Shown in pieces: positions 46,034-53,664 of a stretch of DNA of 64,000 nt; within the stretch, counting starts at the first letter, position 1; every line of letters starts with the position of its first letter. Source of the DNA: Pimelobacter simplex (lineage in GTDB: Bacteria; Actinomycetota; Actinomycetes; Propionibacteriales; Nocardioidaceae); NCBI GenBank assembly GCA_016803235.1, contig JADCLI010000007.1, forward strand, positions 84,923-148,922, given 5' to 3'. The notes under the pieces are model-generated. The model saw only the letters and a program-made list of their open reading frames with translations, was not told the origin of the DNA and ran no database searches. Position numbers and translations under genes: made by a program.

Positions 46034-46749
46034 CAGTTGGGACCCTCGGCGCGGACCAGCTTCTCGGCCTCGACCGGGTCCGTCGGCCCGGTGCCGTACG
46101 ACGGGCACCACCGCGCGACCGGGCAGGCGCCGCACGCGGGCTTCTTGGCGTGGCAGCGCCGGCGGCCGTGCCAGATCAGGTGGTGCGACAGCATCGTCCA
46201 GTCCCGCTTGGGGAAGAGCGCGCCGACGGCGTGCTCGACCTTGACCGGGTCGGTCTCCTCGGTGAAGCCCAGCCGGCGCGCCAGCCGCCCGAAGTGGGTG
46301 TCGACGGTGATCCCGGGGACGTCGAAGGCGTTGCCGAGGACGACGTTGGCCGTCTTGCGGCCCACGCCGGGCAGCGTCACGAGGTCGTCGAGCCTCGCGG
46401 GGACCTGGCCGTCGTACCTCTCGACGAGGGCGGCGCTCAGCTTGAGCAGCGACTCCGTCTTGGCCCGGAAGAAGCCGAGTGGTCCGACGATCTGCTCGAG
46501 GTGGGCACGGTCGGCGGCCGCCATCGAGGCCGGGTCGGGGTACGCCGCGAACAGCGTGGGGCGCACCGCGTTGACCCGCTTGTCGGTCGTCTGCGCCGAC
46601 AGCACCGTCACCACGAGGCACTGGAAGGGGTCGTCGAAGTCGAGCTCGGCCTTCGCGTCCGGGTAGGTCTCCCCGAGCACCCGGTCGATCTTCCGCGCCC
46701 GCCGCACGAGCTGGGTCGACGTCTCCTCGGTGGTGTCGATCGGCCGCAC
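46033..46749 (-). CDS. nth: Endonuclease III
   Basis: This 238-residue DNA glycosylase/AP lyase removes oxidised pyrimidines. The helix-hairpin-helix is LPGVGRKTANVVLGNAF with the catalytic Lys, the catalytic Asp lies in VDTHFGRLARRLG, and the 4Fe-4S cluster motif is C-x6-C-x2-C-x5-C at the C-terminus. I choose the GTG at 46749 because a TAGGGT -10 box ends 7 nt upstream; GTG 46758 and the far-upstream start at 46818 are alternatives. It is divergent from crp. Confidence 0.95.
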   Translation of the reverse strand: MRPIDTTEETSTQLVRRARKIDRVLGETYPDAKAELDFDDPFQCLVVTVLSAQTTDKRVNAVRPTLFAAYPDPASMAAADRAHLEQIVGPLGFFRAKTESLLKLSAALVERYDGQVPARLDDLVTLPGVGRKTANVVLGNAFDVPGITVDTHFGRLARRLGFTEETDPVKVEHAVGALFPKRDWTMLSHHLIWHGRRRCHAKKPACGACPVARWCPSYGTGPTDPVEAEKLVRAEGPN

Positions 46750-46756
46750 GGACGCC

Positions 46757-46762
46757 ACCCTA
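46757..46762 (-). promoter_or_regulatory. nth -10 box TAGGGT, leaderless-type
   Basis: TAGGGT ends 7 nt before the GTG at 46749. An alternative GTG at 46758 lies inside the box. Confidence 0.45.
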
Positions 46763-46782
46763 CGGTGTGGGTACGACAGTCC

Positions 46783-46796
46783 GGACTCGCGAGTCC
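46783..46796. promoter_or_regulatory. 14-bp palindrome between nth and crp
   Basis: GGACTCGCGAGTCC is a perfect palindrome midway between the divergent nth and crp promoters. It does not look like a CRP site (no TGTGA half-sites). The regulator is unknown. Confidence 0.4.
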
Positions 46797-46822
46797 TGTT
46801 AGGTGTGACATGCCGCACTGGC

Positions 46823-46828
46823 TAGGAT
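46823..46828 (+). promoter_or_regulatory. crp -10 box TAGGAT with a leadered transcript
   Basis: TAGGAT lies 35 nt before the crp GTG, so the mRNA should have a short ~29-nt leader carrying GGAGGA at 46855-46860. Unlike most nearby genes, crp uses a normal ribosome binding site. Confidence 0.45.
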
Positions 46829-46863
46829 GCCGCAGACCGGGTTTTACGTTCATTGGAGGAAGC

Positions 46864-47541
46864 GTGGACAACGACGTACTCCGTCAGGCGCCACTGTTCA
46901 GTGCCCTCGACGACGAGGCGATGGCAGGGCTGCGCACGTCGCTGGCCACGACCCGGCTGCGCCGCGGTGAGGTGCTGTTCCACGAGGGCGACAGCGGCGA
47001 CAAGCTGTACGTGGTCCTCGAGGGCAAGGTGAAGCTCGGCCGCACGTCCTCCGACGGGCGCGAGAACCTGCTCGCGATCATGGGCCCCGGCCAGATGTTC
47101 GGCGAGCTGTCGCTCTTCGACCCGGGCCCGCGATCGGCGACCGTCACCTGCGTGACCGACGCCGAGTTCGCGTCGCTGTCGCACGAGGACCTGCTGCGCT
47201 GGCTCGAGGGTCGCCCCACGGTCGCCCGCGGGCTGCTCGCCCAGCTGGCCGCCCGGCTGCGCAAGGCCAACGACGTCGTCGCCGACCTGGTGTTCTCCGA
47301 CGTCCCCGGCCGCGTCGCCAAGGCGCTGCTCGACCTCGCCGACCGCTTCGGCCGCACCGCCGACGACGGTGTCCACGTCCACCACGACCTCACCCAGGAG
47401 GAGCTCGCCCAGCTGGTCGGCGCCTCCCGCGAGACGGTCAACAAGGCGCTCGCCGACTTCGCGTCGCGCGGCTGGCTGCGCCTGGAGCCCCGCTCGGTGG
47501 TCATCTTGGACATGGAGCGGATGTCGCGCCGCGCGCGCTAG
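46864..47541 (+). CDS. crp: CRP/FNR-family transcriptional regulator
   Basis: This 225-residue dimeric regulator has an N-terminal cyclic-nucleotide domain (RRGEVLFHEGDSGDKLYVVLEGKVKLGR, GQMFGELSLFDPGPRSATVTC with the phosphate-binding cassette), a dimer helix, and a C-terminal winged helix (LTQEELAQLVGASRETVNKALADF near residue 178). It matches actinobacterial CRP (Rv3676) in length and position, so cAMP is the likely ligand. The GTG start has GGAGGA 3 nt upstream. It is the only rightward gene within the nth-marP side and is followed by TTCGATCGAA palindromes. Confidence 0.95.
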   Translation: MDNDVLRQAPLFSALDDEAMAGLRTSLATTRLRRGEVLFHEGDSGDKLYVVLEGKVKLGRTSSDGRENLLAIMGPGQMFGELSLFDPGPRSATVTCVTDAEFASLSHEDLLRWLEGRPTVARGLLAQLAARLRKANDVVADLVFSDVPGRVAKALLDLADRFGRTADDGVHVHHDLTQEELAQLVGASRETVNKALADFASRGWLRLEPRSVVILDMERMSRRAR

Positions 47542-47572
47542 GCACGCCCTCTCACAGACTCGGGTCGTCACC

Positions 47573-47610
47573 AGTCCCTCTAACCGTTCGATCGAACGGT
47601 TAGAGGGACT
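47573..47610. repeat. 38-nt perfect palindrome, TTCGATCGAA family (copy 2)
   Basis: Perfect 19+19 arms centred on TTCGATCGAA start 31 nt after the crp stop. A short TTT follows on the + strand. As RNA it is a strong hairpin and may terminate crp. It is the longest perfect member of the family in this window. Confidence 0.85.
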
Positions 47611-47633
47611 TTGCACGTCAGAACTCCCGCGAT

Positions 47634-47649
47634 CCGTTCGATCGAACGG
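47634..47649. repeat. TTCGATCGAA palindrome (copy 3)
   Basis: A 16-nt perfect core, CCGTTCGATCGAACGG, with imperfect CTCC/GGAG flanks, lies 29 nt before the end of the leftward AbiEi/DUF559-type gene. It is placed to act on that gene's transcript. Confidence 0.75.
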
Positions 47650-47678
47650 TTCGGAGGTGGCGCCGCCCGGCGCGACGC

Positions 47679-48587
47679 TCAGGCGGCGAAGTGCGCGCGC
47701 CACTCGTCGTTGATGAGGGGGACGTCGCCCCAGCCGCGAAGCAGGAGCTGGCGCCGAATACGCCGAAGCGTGGTGAGGGGGTCCTCGAAGATGCCCTCCG
47801 CTGTCACCACGATGACTCGATAGCCCTCGTCGTCGAACTCCTCGCGTCGGGCGATGTCCACATTCCACTGTGTCGTGTCACCCGCATGCTGCCGGCCGTC
47901 GTACTCGACGATCAGCTTGATCCGCTCGTAGCAGAGGTCGTAGCGCCTGCGCCAAGAGCCATCACCCCAGCGGCGTACGACGTTGACCTCCGGCTCCGGG
48001 AGGCCCGCCAGGACGATCAGCAGTCGCAGCCGCGTCTCCATCGGAGAGTCGACCCCGTCGCGCACGAAGTCTGCAGCCGCACGGGCGAGGCCCGCATAGT
48101 AGGCGTCGGTCTCGGCGCACGCCCTGCGCAGCTCGGATGCCTTGATCTTGAACTTGCGGCAGAGCGCATCGCCCAGGATCACCATGTCGACGAATCCCAG
48201 ACTTCCTGCGCAATCGATGAACGTCTCGCAAGGATCGCTCACTCGCATCCCTCGCACGACGATGATGCGGCGTCGTCGAGCCGTGATGTGGACCTTGATC
48301 TGCGGCCTGAATCGACGTTCCTTCTCCTGGCGCACCGTGACGTGGACGAACGGATGATCCGGTACTGGCAGCCCGAGGAGTGCCGCCGCACTCAACCGAC
48401 TCACGAAGGCCCACGGGGGATGCAGCAGCAACGCTGCGCGGTACATGCAGTCCAGGTCGACATGCTTCTCGAGCACCCAGACCCCTGTTACCAACTGGCG
48501 GTAGGCCTTGTTCTGCAGCTTCCATCGCGGGCGCCCGGCGCGCTCGAAGTGCCGCGTGAGGAACGGACGGCTGAGGTCGATCTCCAT
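47679..48587 (-). CDS. AbiEi-like/DUF559-type protein (possible nuclease)
   Basis: This is a 302-residue soluble basic protein. The N-terminal ~180 residues resemble the AbiEi-type/winged-helix region often found in such proteins. The C-terminal ~110 look like a DUF559, Vsr-like restriction fold: an SPMETRLRLLIVLAGLP helix, then RRYDLCYERIKLIVEYDGRQHA with Asp, Glu and Asp at likely metal positions, and a VIVVTAEGIFEDP strand. Nuclease activity is inferred from the fold only. The gene uses more AT-rich codons than its neighbours and is bracketed on both sides by paired TTCGATCGAA palindromes, so it may be a transferred cassette between crp and the MBL gene. No partner toxin is adjacent. Confidence 0.75.
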   Translation of the reverse strand: MEIDLSRPFLTRHFERAGRPRWKLQNKAYRQLVTGVWVLEKHVDLDCMYRAALLLHPPWAFVSRLSAAALLGLPVPDHPFVHVTVRQEKERRFRPQIKVHITARRRRIIVVRGMRVSDPCETFIDCAGSLGFVDMVILGDALCRKFKIKASELRRACAETDAYYAGLARAAADFVRDGVDSPMETRLRLLIVLAGLPEPEVNVVRRWGDGSWRRRYDLCYERIKLIVEYDGRQHAGDTTQWNVDIARREEFDDEGYRVIVVTAEGIFEDPLTTLRRIRRQLLLRGWGDVPLINDEWRAHFAA

Positions 48588-48664
48588 GACCGAAGCGTGA
48601 TCGGAGGTCGCGCCGTCCCGCTCACCTCATCCACAGCCCTGGAAGGGGACAGCCGACTCCCCCA

Positions 48665-48696
48665 CCCCCAAACCGTTCGATCGAGCGATTAGGGGG
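48665..48696 (+). repeat. TTCGATCGAA palindrome with T-run (copy 4)
   Basis: A 32-nt imperfect palindrome with CCCCC/GGGGG ends is followed by TTTTT at 48698-48702, an intrinsic-terminator layout on the + strand. Positions 48670-48689 are identical to the reverse complement of 48722-48741. Confidence 0.75.
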
Positions 48697-48714
48697 ATTT
48701 TTACTGCCAAAAGT

Positions 48715-48747
48715 CCCCCAGATCGCTCGATCGAACGGTTTGGTGGG
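48715..48747 (-). terminator. TTCGATCGAA palindrome with T-run (copy 5), end of MBL gene
   Basis: This is an inverted copy of the 48665 element. Read leftward it ends in GGGGGACTTTT, so it should terminate the leftward RidA-NUDIX-MBL transcript ending at 48763. Copies 4 and 5 face each other with their T-runs between them. Confidence 0.7.
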
Positions 48748-48762
48748 CGAGCGAACTGCCGC

Positions 48763-49581
48763 TCAGCGACGAGCCAAGTAGGCCAACTGCGCCCGCACCG
48801 ACCACTCCGCCGCACCCCACAGCGACTCGTCGACATCGGCGTACACGACCTCGACCACCCGTCTCGGCAGGGTGGGGTCCTCGGCGACGTCGGCCGGGAG
48901 CTGGGCCGGGGACAGGCCGAGGCGATGGAGCGCGCCCTCGACCTGGGCCAGCCGCTCGCGGCGGTGCACGACGTAGTGGTCGAGCACGCCGGCGGCGTCG
49001 GTGAGGACCGGGCCGTGGGCGGGCCAGAGCGAGCCCACGCGACCGGAGCTGACGAGCGAGCGCATCCGGGCGATCGAGTCGAAGTAGGAGCCGAGGTCGC
49101 CGTCGGGGTGCACGATCACGGTCGTACCGCGGCCCAGCACCATGTCACCGGTCAGCAGTGCGCCGTCGGCCTCGACGAGCAGCGAGATGGAGTCGGTGGT
49201 GTGGCCCGGGGTCGTGACGACCTCGACGTCGAGCCCCCCGACCGAGAGCACCTCGCCGTCGACCACGGGGTCGGAGCGCCAGCACTGGGCGGGGTCGAGC
49301 CCGCGTACGCCGCAGCCCATCCGCTCGGCGAACGAGCGCGCCGCCTCGGTGTGGTCGTCGTGGTGGTGGGTGACGACGACCGCCTCCACCTCGCCGGCGA
49401 CCGCCGCCACGGCGTCGAGATGGTCGTCGTGCAGCGGGCCCGGGTCGACGACGATCGAGCGAGCCGAGCCGGGCTCGCGCAGCACCCACGTGTTGGTGCC
49501 GTCGAGCGTCATGATGCCCGGGTTGGGGGCGAGGACACAGCGCCCGCGGTCGCCGTACGCGCCTCCGGTCCAGGCCTCCAC
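48763..49581 (-). CDS. MBL-fold hydrolase, LACTB2-like
   Basis: This is a 272-residue soluble protein with metal-binding THHHDDHTEAAR near residue 70, TTPGHTTDSISLL, LLTGDMVLG and LWPAHGPVL. The C-terminal ~70-residue winged-helix-like tail is typical of LACTB2 homologues (Rv3677c position). LACTB2 is an RNase in mitochondria; the bacterial role is unknown. The GTG at 49581 has GGAGG 7 nt upstream and is 1 nt after the NUDIX stop. Confidence 0.9.
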   Translation of the reverse strand: MEAWTGGAYGDRGRCVLAPNPGIMTLDGTNTWVLREPGSARSIVVDPGPLHDDHLDAVAAVAGEVEAVVVTHHHDDHTEAARSFAERMGCGVRGLDPAQCWRSDPVVDGEVLSVGGLDVEVVTTPGHTTDSISLLVEADGALLTGDMVLGRGTTVIVHPDGDLGSYFDSIARMRSLVSSGRVGSLWPAHGPVLTDAAGVLDHYVVHRRERLAQVEGALHRLGLSPAQLPADVAEDPTLPRRVVEVVYADVDESLWGAAEWSVRAQLAYLARR

Positions 49582-49582
49582 G

Positions 49583-50452
49583 TCATCCCCTCCGGGCCGC
49601 GACGAGCGGGCGCAGCTGGTCGGGCATCGACAGCGTGAACCCGTCGCCGAGCGGCTCGACCTCGGGCATGAACATGCTGACCGTGCGGTCCCGGGTCGCG
49701 GCCATGACGGCGTCGACGGTGCCCATCGTGCCGATCTCCAGGCAGGTCAGGTACGTCGGCGGCAGCATGGCCATCTCGGAGCGCTCGGTCTGCGCGACGG
49801 CCTCGTCGGCGGCCAGCCAGACCACCTCGGAGGACTCGGAGGACACGTCGCGGGTCACCTGGCCCTCGGGCAGGTGGGCCACGAAGAACCAGGTCCGGTA
49901 GCGCCTCGGCTCGAAGACCGGCGTCAGCCACCCGCTCCAGATGCCGAGCAGGTCGGTGCGCAGCACCAGCCCGCGGCGGTCGAGGAAGTCGGTCATCGAC
50001 AGCTCCCGCGACTCGAGCGCGACCCGGTCGGCCTCCCAGTCGTCGCCGGTCGTGTCGGCGACGACGTTGTCGGCGGAGGTGCCGGCGAGCAGCACCCCGG
50101 ACTCCTCGAAGGTCTCGCGGACCGCGGCACACACCAGCGCGCGGGCGACGTCCTCGGCCGTGCCGAGCCGGGCCGCCCACTCCGCCGGCTGCGGACCGGC
50201 CCACGCGACGGTGTGGTCGTAGTCGCGCGGGTCGACGGCCCCGCCGGGGAACACGCACATGCCGCCCGCGAAGTCCATCGTCGGCTGGCGGCGCAGCAGG
50301 TAGACCTCCGGGCGCCCCTGCGCGTCGGGGCGTTGCAGGACCACCGTCGCGGCATCGCGCGGCTCGGCGGCCTCGCGCCGCCCGTCGCCGTACTCCGCCG
50401 CGAGGTCCGCGACGTGCGCCGGCAACGGGATCGGCGGCAACGGGATCCTCAC
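49583..50452 (-). CDS. NUDIX hydrolase, NUDT19-like
   Basis: This 289-residue protein has the split Nudix region of NUDT19-type proteins: VYLLRRQPTMDFAGGMCVFPGGAVDPRD, an insert, then AAVRETFEESGVLLAG with the REx2EE core. It probably acts on CoA or acyl-CoA diphosphates. The GTG start overlaps the RidA gene's stop (GTGA). It is the second gene of a leftward DUF4177-RidA-NUDIX-MBL unit. This NUDIX gene is extra compared with the M. tuberculosis order I remember. Confidence 0.88.
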   Translation of the reverse strand: MRIPLPPIPLPAHVADLAAEYGDGRREAAEPRDAATVVLQRPDAQGRPEVYLLRRQPTMDFAGGMCVFPGGAVDPRDYDHTVAWAGPQPAEWAARLGTAEDVARALVCAAVRETFEESGVLLAGTSADNVVADTTGDDWEADRVALESRELSMTDFLDRRGLVLRTDLLGIWSGWLTPVFEPRRYRTWFFVAHLPEGQVTRDVSSESSEVVWLAADEAVAQTERSEMAMLPPTYLTCLEIGTMGTVDAVMAATRDRTVSMFMPEVEPLGDGFTLSMPDQLRPLVAARRG

Positions 50453-50925
50453 AGGGCCGCCATGATCTCGGCGATGACCTCGACCTCGACCGGCGAGTCC
50501 AACGGCAGCACGGGTACGCCGACCGCGGACCGGGCGTGGATGCCCGCGTCACCGAAGACGTCGCCGAACAGCTCGGACGCGCCGTTGGCGACACCGGGCT
50601 GGCCGGTGAAGTCCGGCGTGGACGCGACGAACGCGACGACCTTGACGATCCGCACGTTCGCGAGGTCGCCGGCGACCGAGCGGATCGCGGCGATCGCGTT
50701 GACCGCGCACTGACGGGCGCAGGCGTACGCCTCCTCGGGCGTCACCGTGTCGCCGACCTTGCCGGTCGCCATCAGCGCGCCGTCGCGCATCGGCAGCTGG
50801 CCGGCGGTGTAGACGTGGTTGCCGCTGCGGGTCGCCGGGACGTACGCCGCCACCGGCGGCACGACGTCCGGGATCGTGAGCCCGAGCTCGGCGAGGCGCT
50901 CGTCCGGGGTGCTGTGAGCGGTCAC
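50449..50925 (-). CDS. RidA/YjgF-family protein
   Basis: This 158-residue protein has VYTAGQLPMRDG, GKVGDTVTPEEAYACARQCAVNAIAAI and a C-terminal ARSAVGVPVLPLDSPVEVEVIA, where the Arg is the catalytic residue of RidA enamine/imine deaminases. RidA proteins detoxify reactive enamines from PLP enzymes. Several relatives have other roles. The GTG start lies 3 nt after the DUF4177 gene. It corresponds in position to Rv3678c. Confidence 0.92.
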   Translation of the reverse strand: MTAHSTPDERLAELGLTIPDVVPPVAAYVPATRSGNHVYTAGQLPMRDGALMATGKVGDTVTPEEAYACARQCAVNAIAAIRSVAGDLANVRIVKVVAFVASTPDFTGQPGVANGASELFGDVFGDAGIHARSAVGVPVLPLDSPVEVEVIAEIMAAL

Positions 50926-50928
50926 CGC

Positions 50929-51084
50929 TCAGCCCTCGGCGGGGCGCTTGAAGTAGGCGATGTCGTTGCCGCCCTGGCCCGGGACGAGGGTGACGAGCTC
51001 CCAGCCGTCCTGGCCGAAGTTGTTGAGGATCTGCGCCGCGACGTGGTTGAGGACGGGCGCCACCTGGTACTCCCACTTGATCAT
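50929..51084 (-). CDS. 51-aa DUF4177-like protein
   Basis: This is a 51-residue protein. It starts MIKWEYQVAPVLNHV and contains NNFGQDGWELVTLVPGQ, the GWELV core of DUF4177, followed by NDIAYFKRP. The size and place match the small conserved gene next to the RidA gene in M. tuberculosis (Rv3678A, from memory). The function is unknown. It heads the RidA-NUDIX-MBL unit, with a TAGGGT -10 box 7 nt before the ATG. Confidence 0.85.
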   Translation of the reverse strand: MIKWEYQVAPVLNHVAAQILNNFGQDGWELVTLVPGQGGNDIAYFKRPAEG

Positions 51085-51091
51085 GCCTCGC

Positions 51092-51097
51092 ACCCTA
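51092..51097 (-). promoter_or_regulatory. -10 box TAGGGT, leaderless-type
   Basis: TAGGGT ends 7 nt before the ATG at 51084 and would drive the DUF4177-RidA-NUDIX-MBL unit. Confidence 0.5.
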
Positions 51098-51149
51098 CCG
51101 ACGGGCGAGGCGGTGTGGCGCCGGTCACAGGTTGTGCAACGATGCCGCG

Positions 51150-51563
51150 GTGAGCCTCGACAACGCCGTCTGGATGCTGACCGCGCTCGCCGCGGTCGTC
51201 GTGCTCCTGACCAGGATGCGGCTGTCCTCGGAGCAGGCCCAGTCGGGCCACGCGGTCGTCCCCCTCGCCGTGGTCAACGCGCACACCCTCATCGGGGTGC
51301 TGGCGCTCGCGGTGTGGATCGCCTACCTCACCTCGCCCAGTGGCGGTCTCGGCGCGATCGCACTCGTCGCCTGGTGGCTCGAGGTGCTGCTCGGGATCCT
51401 CATCCTCGCCCGGTGGTTCGCCCGCCCGGGCAAGCACGCCGCCGACACGACCGGCGACAGCTGGGCCGAGGGGCCCTCACTGTCGATCCTCGGGCACGTC
51501 GGGATGCTGCTCGGCATCAGCTTCTTCACCTGGGTGGTGCTCGCCGACAAGATCGCCGGCTGA
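51150..51563 (+). CDS. Small membrane protein, unrecognised
   Basis: This 137-residue protein has four predicted membrane helices: VWMLTALAAVVVLLT, LIGVLALAVWIAYL, LVAWWLEVLLGILILARWF and LGHVGMLLGISFFTWVV. The pattern resembles small actinobacterial integral membrane proteins of unknown role. The GTG at 51150 is chosen by size and hydropathy. No ribosome binding site is visible and the -10 candidate is weak, so the start is uncertain. It is divergent from the DUF4177 gene and convergent with the 50-aa gene at 51575. Confidence 0.7.
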   Translation: MSLDNAVWMLTALAAVVVLLTRMRLSSEQAQSGHAVVPLAVVNAHTLIGVLALAVWIAYLTSPSGGLGAIALVAWWLEVLLGILILARWFARPGKHAADTTGDSWAEGPSLSILGHVGMLLGISFFTWVVLADKIAG

Positions 51564-51574
51564 GCGGGGGACGC

Positions 51575-51727
51575 TCAGCCGTAGCGGTTCACGACCCAGA
51601 GCAGTTCACGGTAGGTGTCGTCCTCCTCGGGCGGCGGCGGGTCGACGTCCTGCGAGGTGCGCAGCGTCTCCGGGTCGACCGGCGGGGGCAGGTGCCTGTA
51701 GCGCTCCAGCCGGGACTGCTCGGCCAT
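51575..51727 (-). CDS. 50-aa hypothetical protein
   Basis: This is a 50-residue, highly polar protein: MAEQSRLERYRHLPPPVDPET, a Pro/Glu/Asp-rich middle, and YRELLWVVNRYG at the C-terminus. It is supported as real by GGAAGGAG with good spacing before the ATG and by a defined hydrophobic tail. The function is unknown. It lies just upstream of, and divergent from, the histidine kinase gene, so its promoter shares the 87-nt gap holding the 51762 repeat. Confidence 0.6.
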   Translation of the reverse strand: MAEQSRLERYRHLPPPVDPETLRTSQDVDPPPPEEDDTYRELLWVVNRYG

Positions 51728-51761
51728 GGCGACTCCTTCCGACGTCTCCAGCGTACGCCGC

Positions 51762-51782
51762 GGATCCACCCGTGGTCTGACG
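51762..51782. promoter_or_regulatory. 21-nt direct repeat upstream of histidine kinase (copy A)
   Basis: This copy matches 53665-53685 at 19 of 21 positions (core ACCCGTGG, then CTGACG). Copy A lies ~40 nt before the histidine kinase start and copy B ~33 nt before the ABC ATPase gene. Its placement ahead of both units suggests the binding site of the adjacent LuxR-type response regulator. Confidence 0.6.
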
Positions 51783-51802
51783 TCTGCGTGCCCGGGTCCG
51801 TC

Positions 51803-51808
51803 TACGGT
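51803..51808 (+). promoter_or_regulatory. -10 box TACGGT, leaderless-type
   Basis: TACGGT ends 6 nt before the GTG of the histidine kinase at 51815. The copy A repeat ends 20 nt upstream of it, at about -35. Confidence 0.45.
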
Positions 51809-51814
51809 GGCCCG

Positions 51815-52966
51815 GTGCATCGGCAACCCTGGCGCCTCGGGCCGCGCGGCGAACGCTGGTTCGACCTGGGCCTGACCGGGTTCCTGCTGCTGCCGGTGCT
51901 GCCCTACCTGCTCTTCGTCGACGCCGTCGACGGCGTGCTGATGATCGTCCAGATCACCCCGCTCGTCGTGCGCCGCCGGTGGCCGGTGCACGTGTTCGCG
52001 GCCGTCGCCGTCGGCACCGCGGTGCAGGCGCTGCTGACCGACCATCCGCTGTGGAGCCAGCTCGCGTTCCCCGTCGCGCTGTACTCCGTGGCCCGGTACG
52101 CCGGTCCACGCTGGGCGGCCGCGGCGCTGGGCACCGGCATCGCCGGGGCGGGGATCGCGGCCGTCGACTGGCTGCGCGGGTTCGGTGCCCGGATGGTGAC
52201 GGCCGAGAACATGACGGCGTACTTCGTCACCATCGCGCTGTTCGTGGTCGTCGCGTGGACCTTGGGGACGCTGGGCCGCACCCGCCAGGCGTACGTCGAC
52301 GCGCTCGTCGAGCGCGGCGAGCGGCTGGAGCGCGAGGCGGCCCAGCAGGCCGCGCTGGCCGCGATGGAGGAGCGGCACCGGATCGCCCGCGAGATGCACG
52401 ACGTGGTGGCGCACGGGCTGACCACGATCGTGGTCCAGGCCGACGGCGCCCGGGCCGCGGCCGTGCACGACCCCTCGGTGACCGGGCCGGCTCTGGGCAC
52501 GATCGCGACGACCGGGCGGGAGGCGATCGCCGAGCTGCGCCGGATGCTCGGGCTGCTGCGCGCCGAGGAGGGACTCATCGCCCCCCAGCCCCGCCTCACC
52601 GACCTGGCGGCGCTGCTCGGCGAGGCGCGCGCGGCCGGGACGCCGGTCGTGGGCGACCTCCCCGCGCTGCTGCCGGTCGTGTCGGACGGCGTGGCGCTGA
52701 CGACGTACCGGATCGTGCAGGAGGCGCTCAGCAACATCCGCAAGCACGCGGGTCCCGGCGCCATCGCGACGGTCCGGCTGCGAGTCGAGGAGGGCGCGGT
52801 CGTGGTCGAGGTCGGCGACGACGGACGCGGTGCGGCGGCCCCCGACGACGGGCGCGGCCTCGGCCTCGCCGGGATGCGGGAGCGGGTCGACGCACACGGT
52901 GGCACGCTGACGACCGGGCCGGCCGCGGGCGGCGGTTTCGCCGTGTGCGCGAGGATCCCCCTGTGA
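51815..52966 (+). CDS. Sensor histidine kinase, HisKA_3 type
   Basis: This 383-residue membrane kinase has four or five N-terminal helices within residues 17-150 and almost no extracytoplasmic loop, so it probably senses a membrane signal such as envelope stress or a drug. The dimerisation/phosphoacceptor segment EERHRIAREMHDVVAHGLT contains His195. The HATPase_c domain has LSNIRKHAG (N box) and VGDDGRG and GLGLAGMRER (G boxes). The stop overlaps the response regulator start (GTGA). It is a NarL-type pair with the next gene. Confidence 0.93.
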   Translation: MHRQPWRLGPRGERWFDLGLTGFLLLPVLPYLLFVDAVDGVLMIVQITPLVVRRRWPVHVFAAVAVGTAVQALLTDHPLWSQLAFPVALYSVARYAGPRWAAAALGTGIAGAGIAAVDWLRGFGARMVTAENMTAYFVTIALFVVVAWTLGTLGRTRQAYVDALVERGERLEREAAQQAALAAMEERHRIAREMHDVVAHGLTTIVVQADGARAAAVHDPSVTGPALGTIATTGREAIAELRRMLGLLRAEEGLIAPQPRLTDLAALLGEARAAGTPVVGDLPALLPVVSDGVALTTYRIVQEALSNIRKHAGPGAIATVRLRVEEGAVVVEVGDDGRGAAAPDDGRGLGLAGMRERVDAHGGTLTTGPAAGGGFAVCARIPL

Positions 52967-53628
52967 GCGAGTCGATCCGGGTGTTCCTCGTCGACGACCA
53001 GGACCTGGTCCGCGCCGGCTTCCGCATGCTGATCGACAGCCAGCCCGACCTGACGGTCGTCGGCGAGGCCGGCGACGGCGGCCAGGCCCTCGAGCGGCTG
53101 GCCGTCACCCGATGCGACGTCGTGCTGATGGACGTGCGGATGCCGCGCCTCGACGGCGTCGAGGCCACCCGCCTGCTGCTGCAGCGCCCGGACCCGCCCC
53201 AGGTGATCGTGCTGACGACCTTCGACCTCGACGAGCACGCCTTCGCCGCGCTCCGTGCCGGCGCCGCCGCCTTCCTGCTCAAGGACGCGACCCCCGAGAC
53301 CCTCCTCGACGCGATCCGCACCGTCCACGCGGGCGACTCCGTCGTCGCCCCCAGCACCACCCGCCGTCTGCTCGACCACTTCGCCCGCGCCCTCCCCGAC
53401 CCCGCGACCGCGGGACCGGACGCCCGCCTCGACGTCCTCACCGAGCGCGAGCGGGAGACCCTCGTCCTCGTCGGCGGTGGCCTCACCAACGCCGAGATCG
53501 CGGCCGAGTTCGTGGTGTCCGAGGCGACCGTGAAGACCCACATCGGCCGGCTGCTCGCCAAGACCGGGTCGCGGGACCGGGTGCAACTGGTCGTGCTCGC
53601 CTACGAGACCGGCCTGGTCGGGTCCTGA
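52963..53628 (+). CDS. LuxR/NarL-type response regulator
   Basis: This 221-residue regulator has a receiver domain with phosphoacceptor Asp57 in VVLMDVRMP, acidic pair Asp-Asp in FLVDDQD and Lys in FLLKDATPE. The C-terminal LuxR helix-turn-helix is LTERERETLVLVGGGLTNAEIAAEF with SEATVKTHIGRLL. It is coupled to the kinase by a 4-nt overlap. The 21-nt repeats ahead of the kinase and ahead of the ABC genes are its likely targets. Confidence 0.94.
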   Translation: MSESIRVFLVDDQDLVRAGFRMLIDSQPDLTVVGEAGDGGQALERLAVTRCDVVLMDVRMPRLDGVEATRLLLQRPDPPQVIVLTTFDLDEHAFAALRAGAAAFLLKDATPETLLDAIRTVHAGDSVVAPSTTRRLLDHFARALPDPATAGPDARLDVLTERERETLVLVGGGLTNAEIAAEFVVSEATVKTHIGRLLAKTGSRDRVQLVVLAYETGLVGS

Positions 53629-53664
53629 CGATCGCTTCCGAGGTCCACCCGTCGTCGTACCCCG

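Noticed and set aside
46805-46820. A CRP binding site overlapping the crp promoter
   Set aside because: TGTGAC is present, but the second half-site reads GCACT instead of TCACA. The match is too weak to call.
48665-48747. An insertion-sequence remnant, because of the exact 20-nt inverted repeat
   Set aside because: There is no transposase or target duplication. The arms are members of the TTCGATCGAA palindrome family with T-runs, so paired terminators explain them better.
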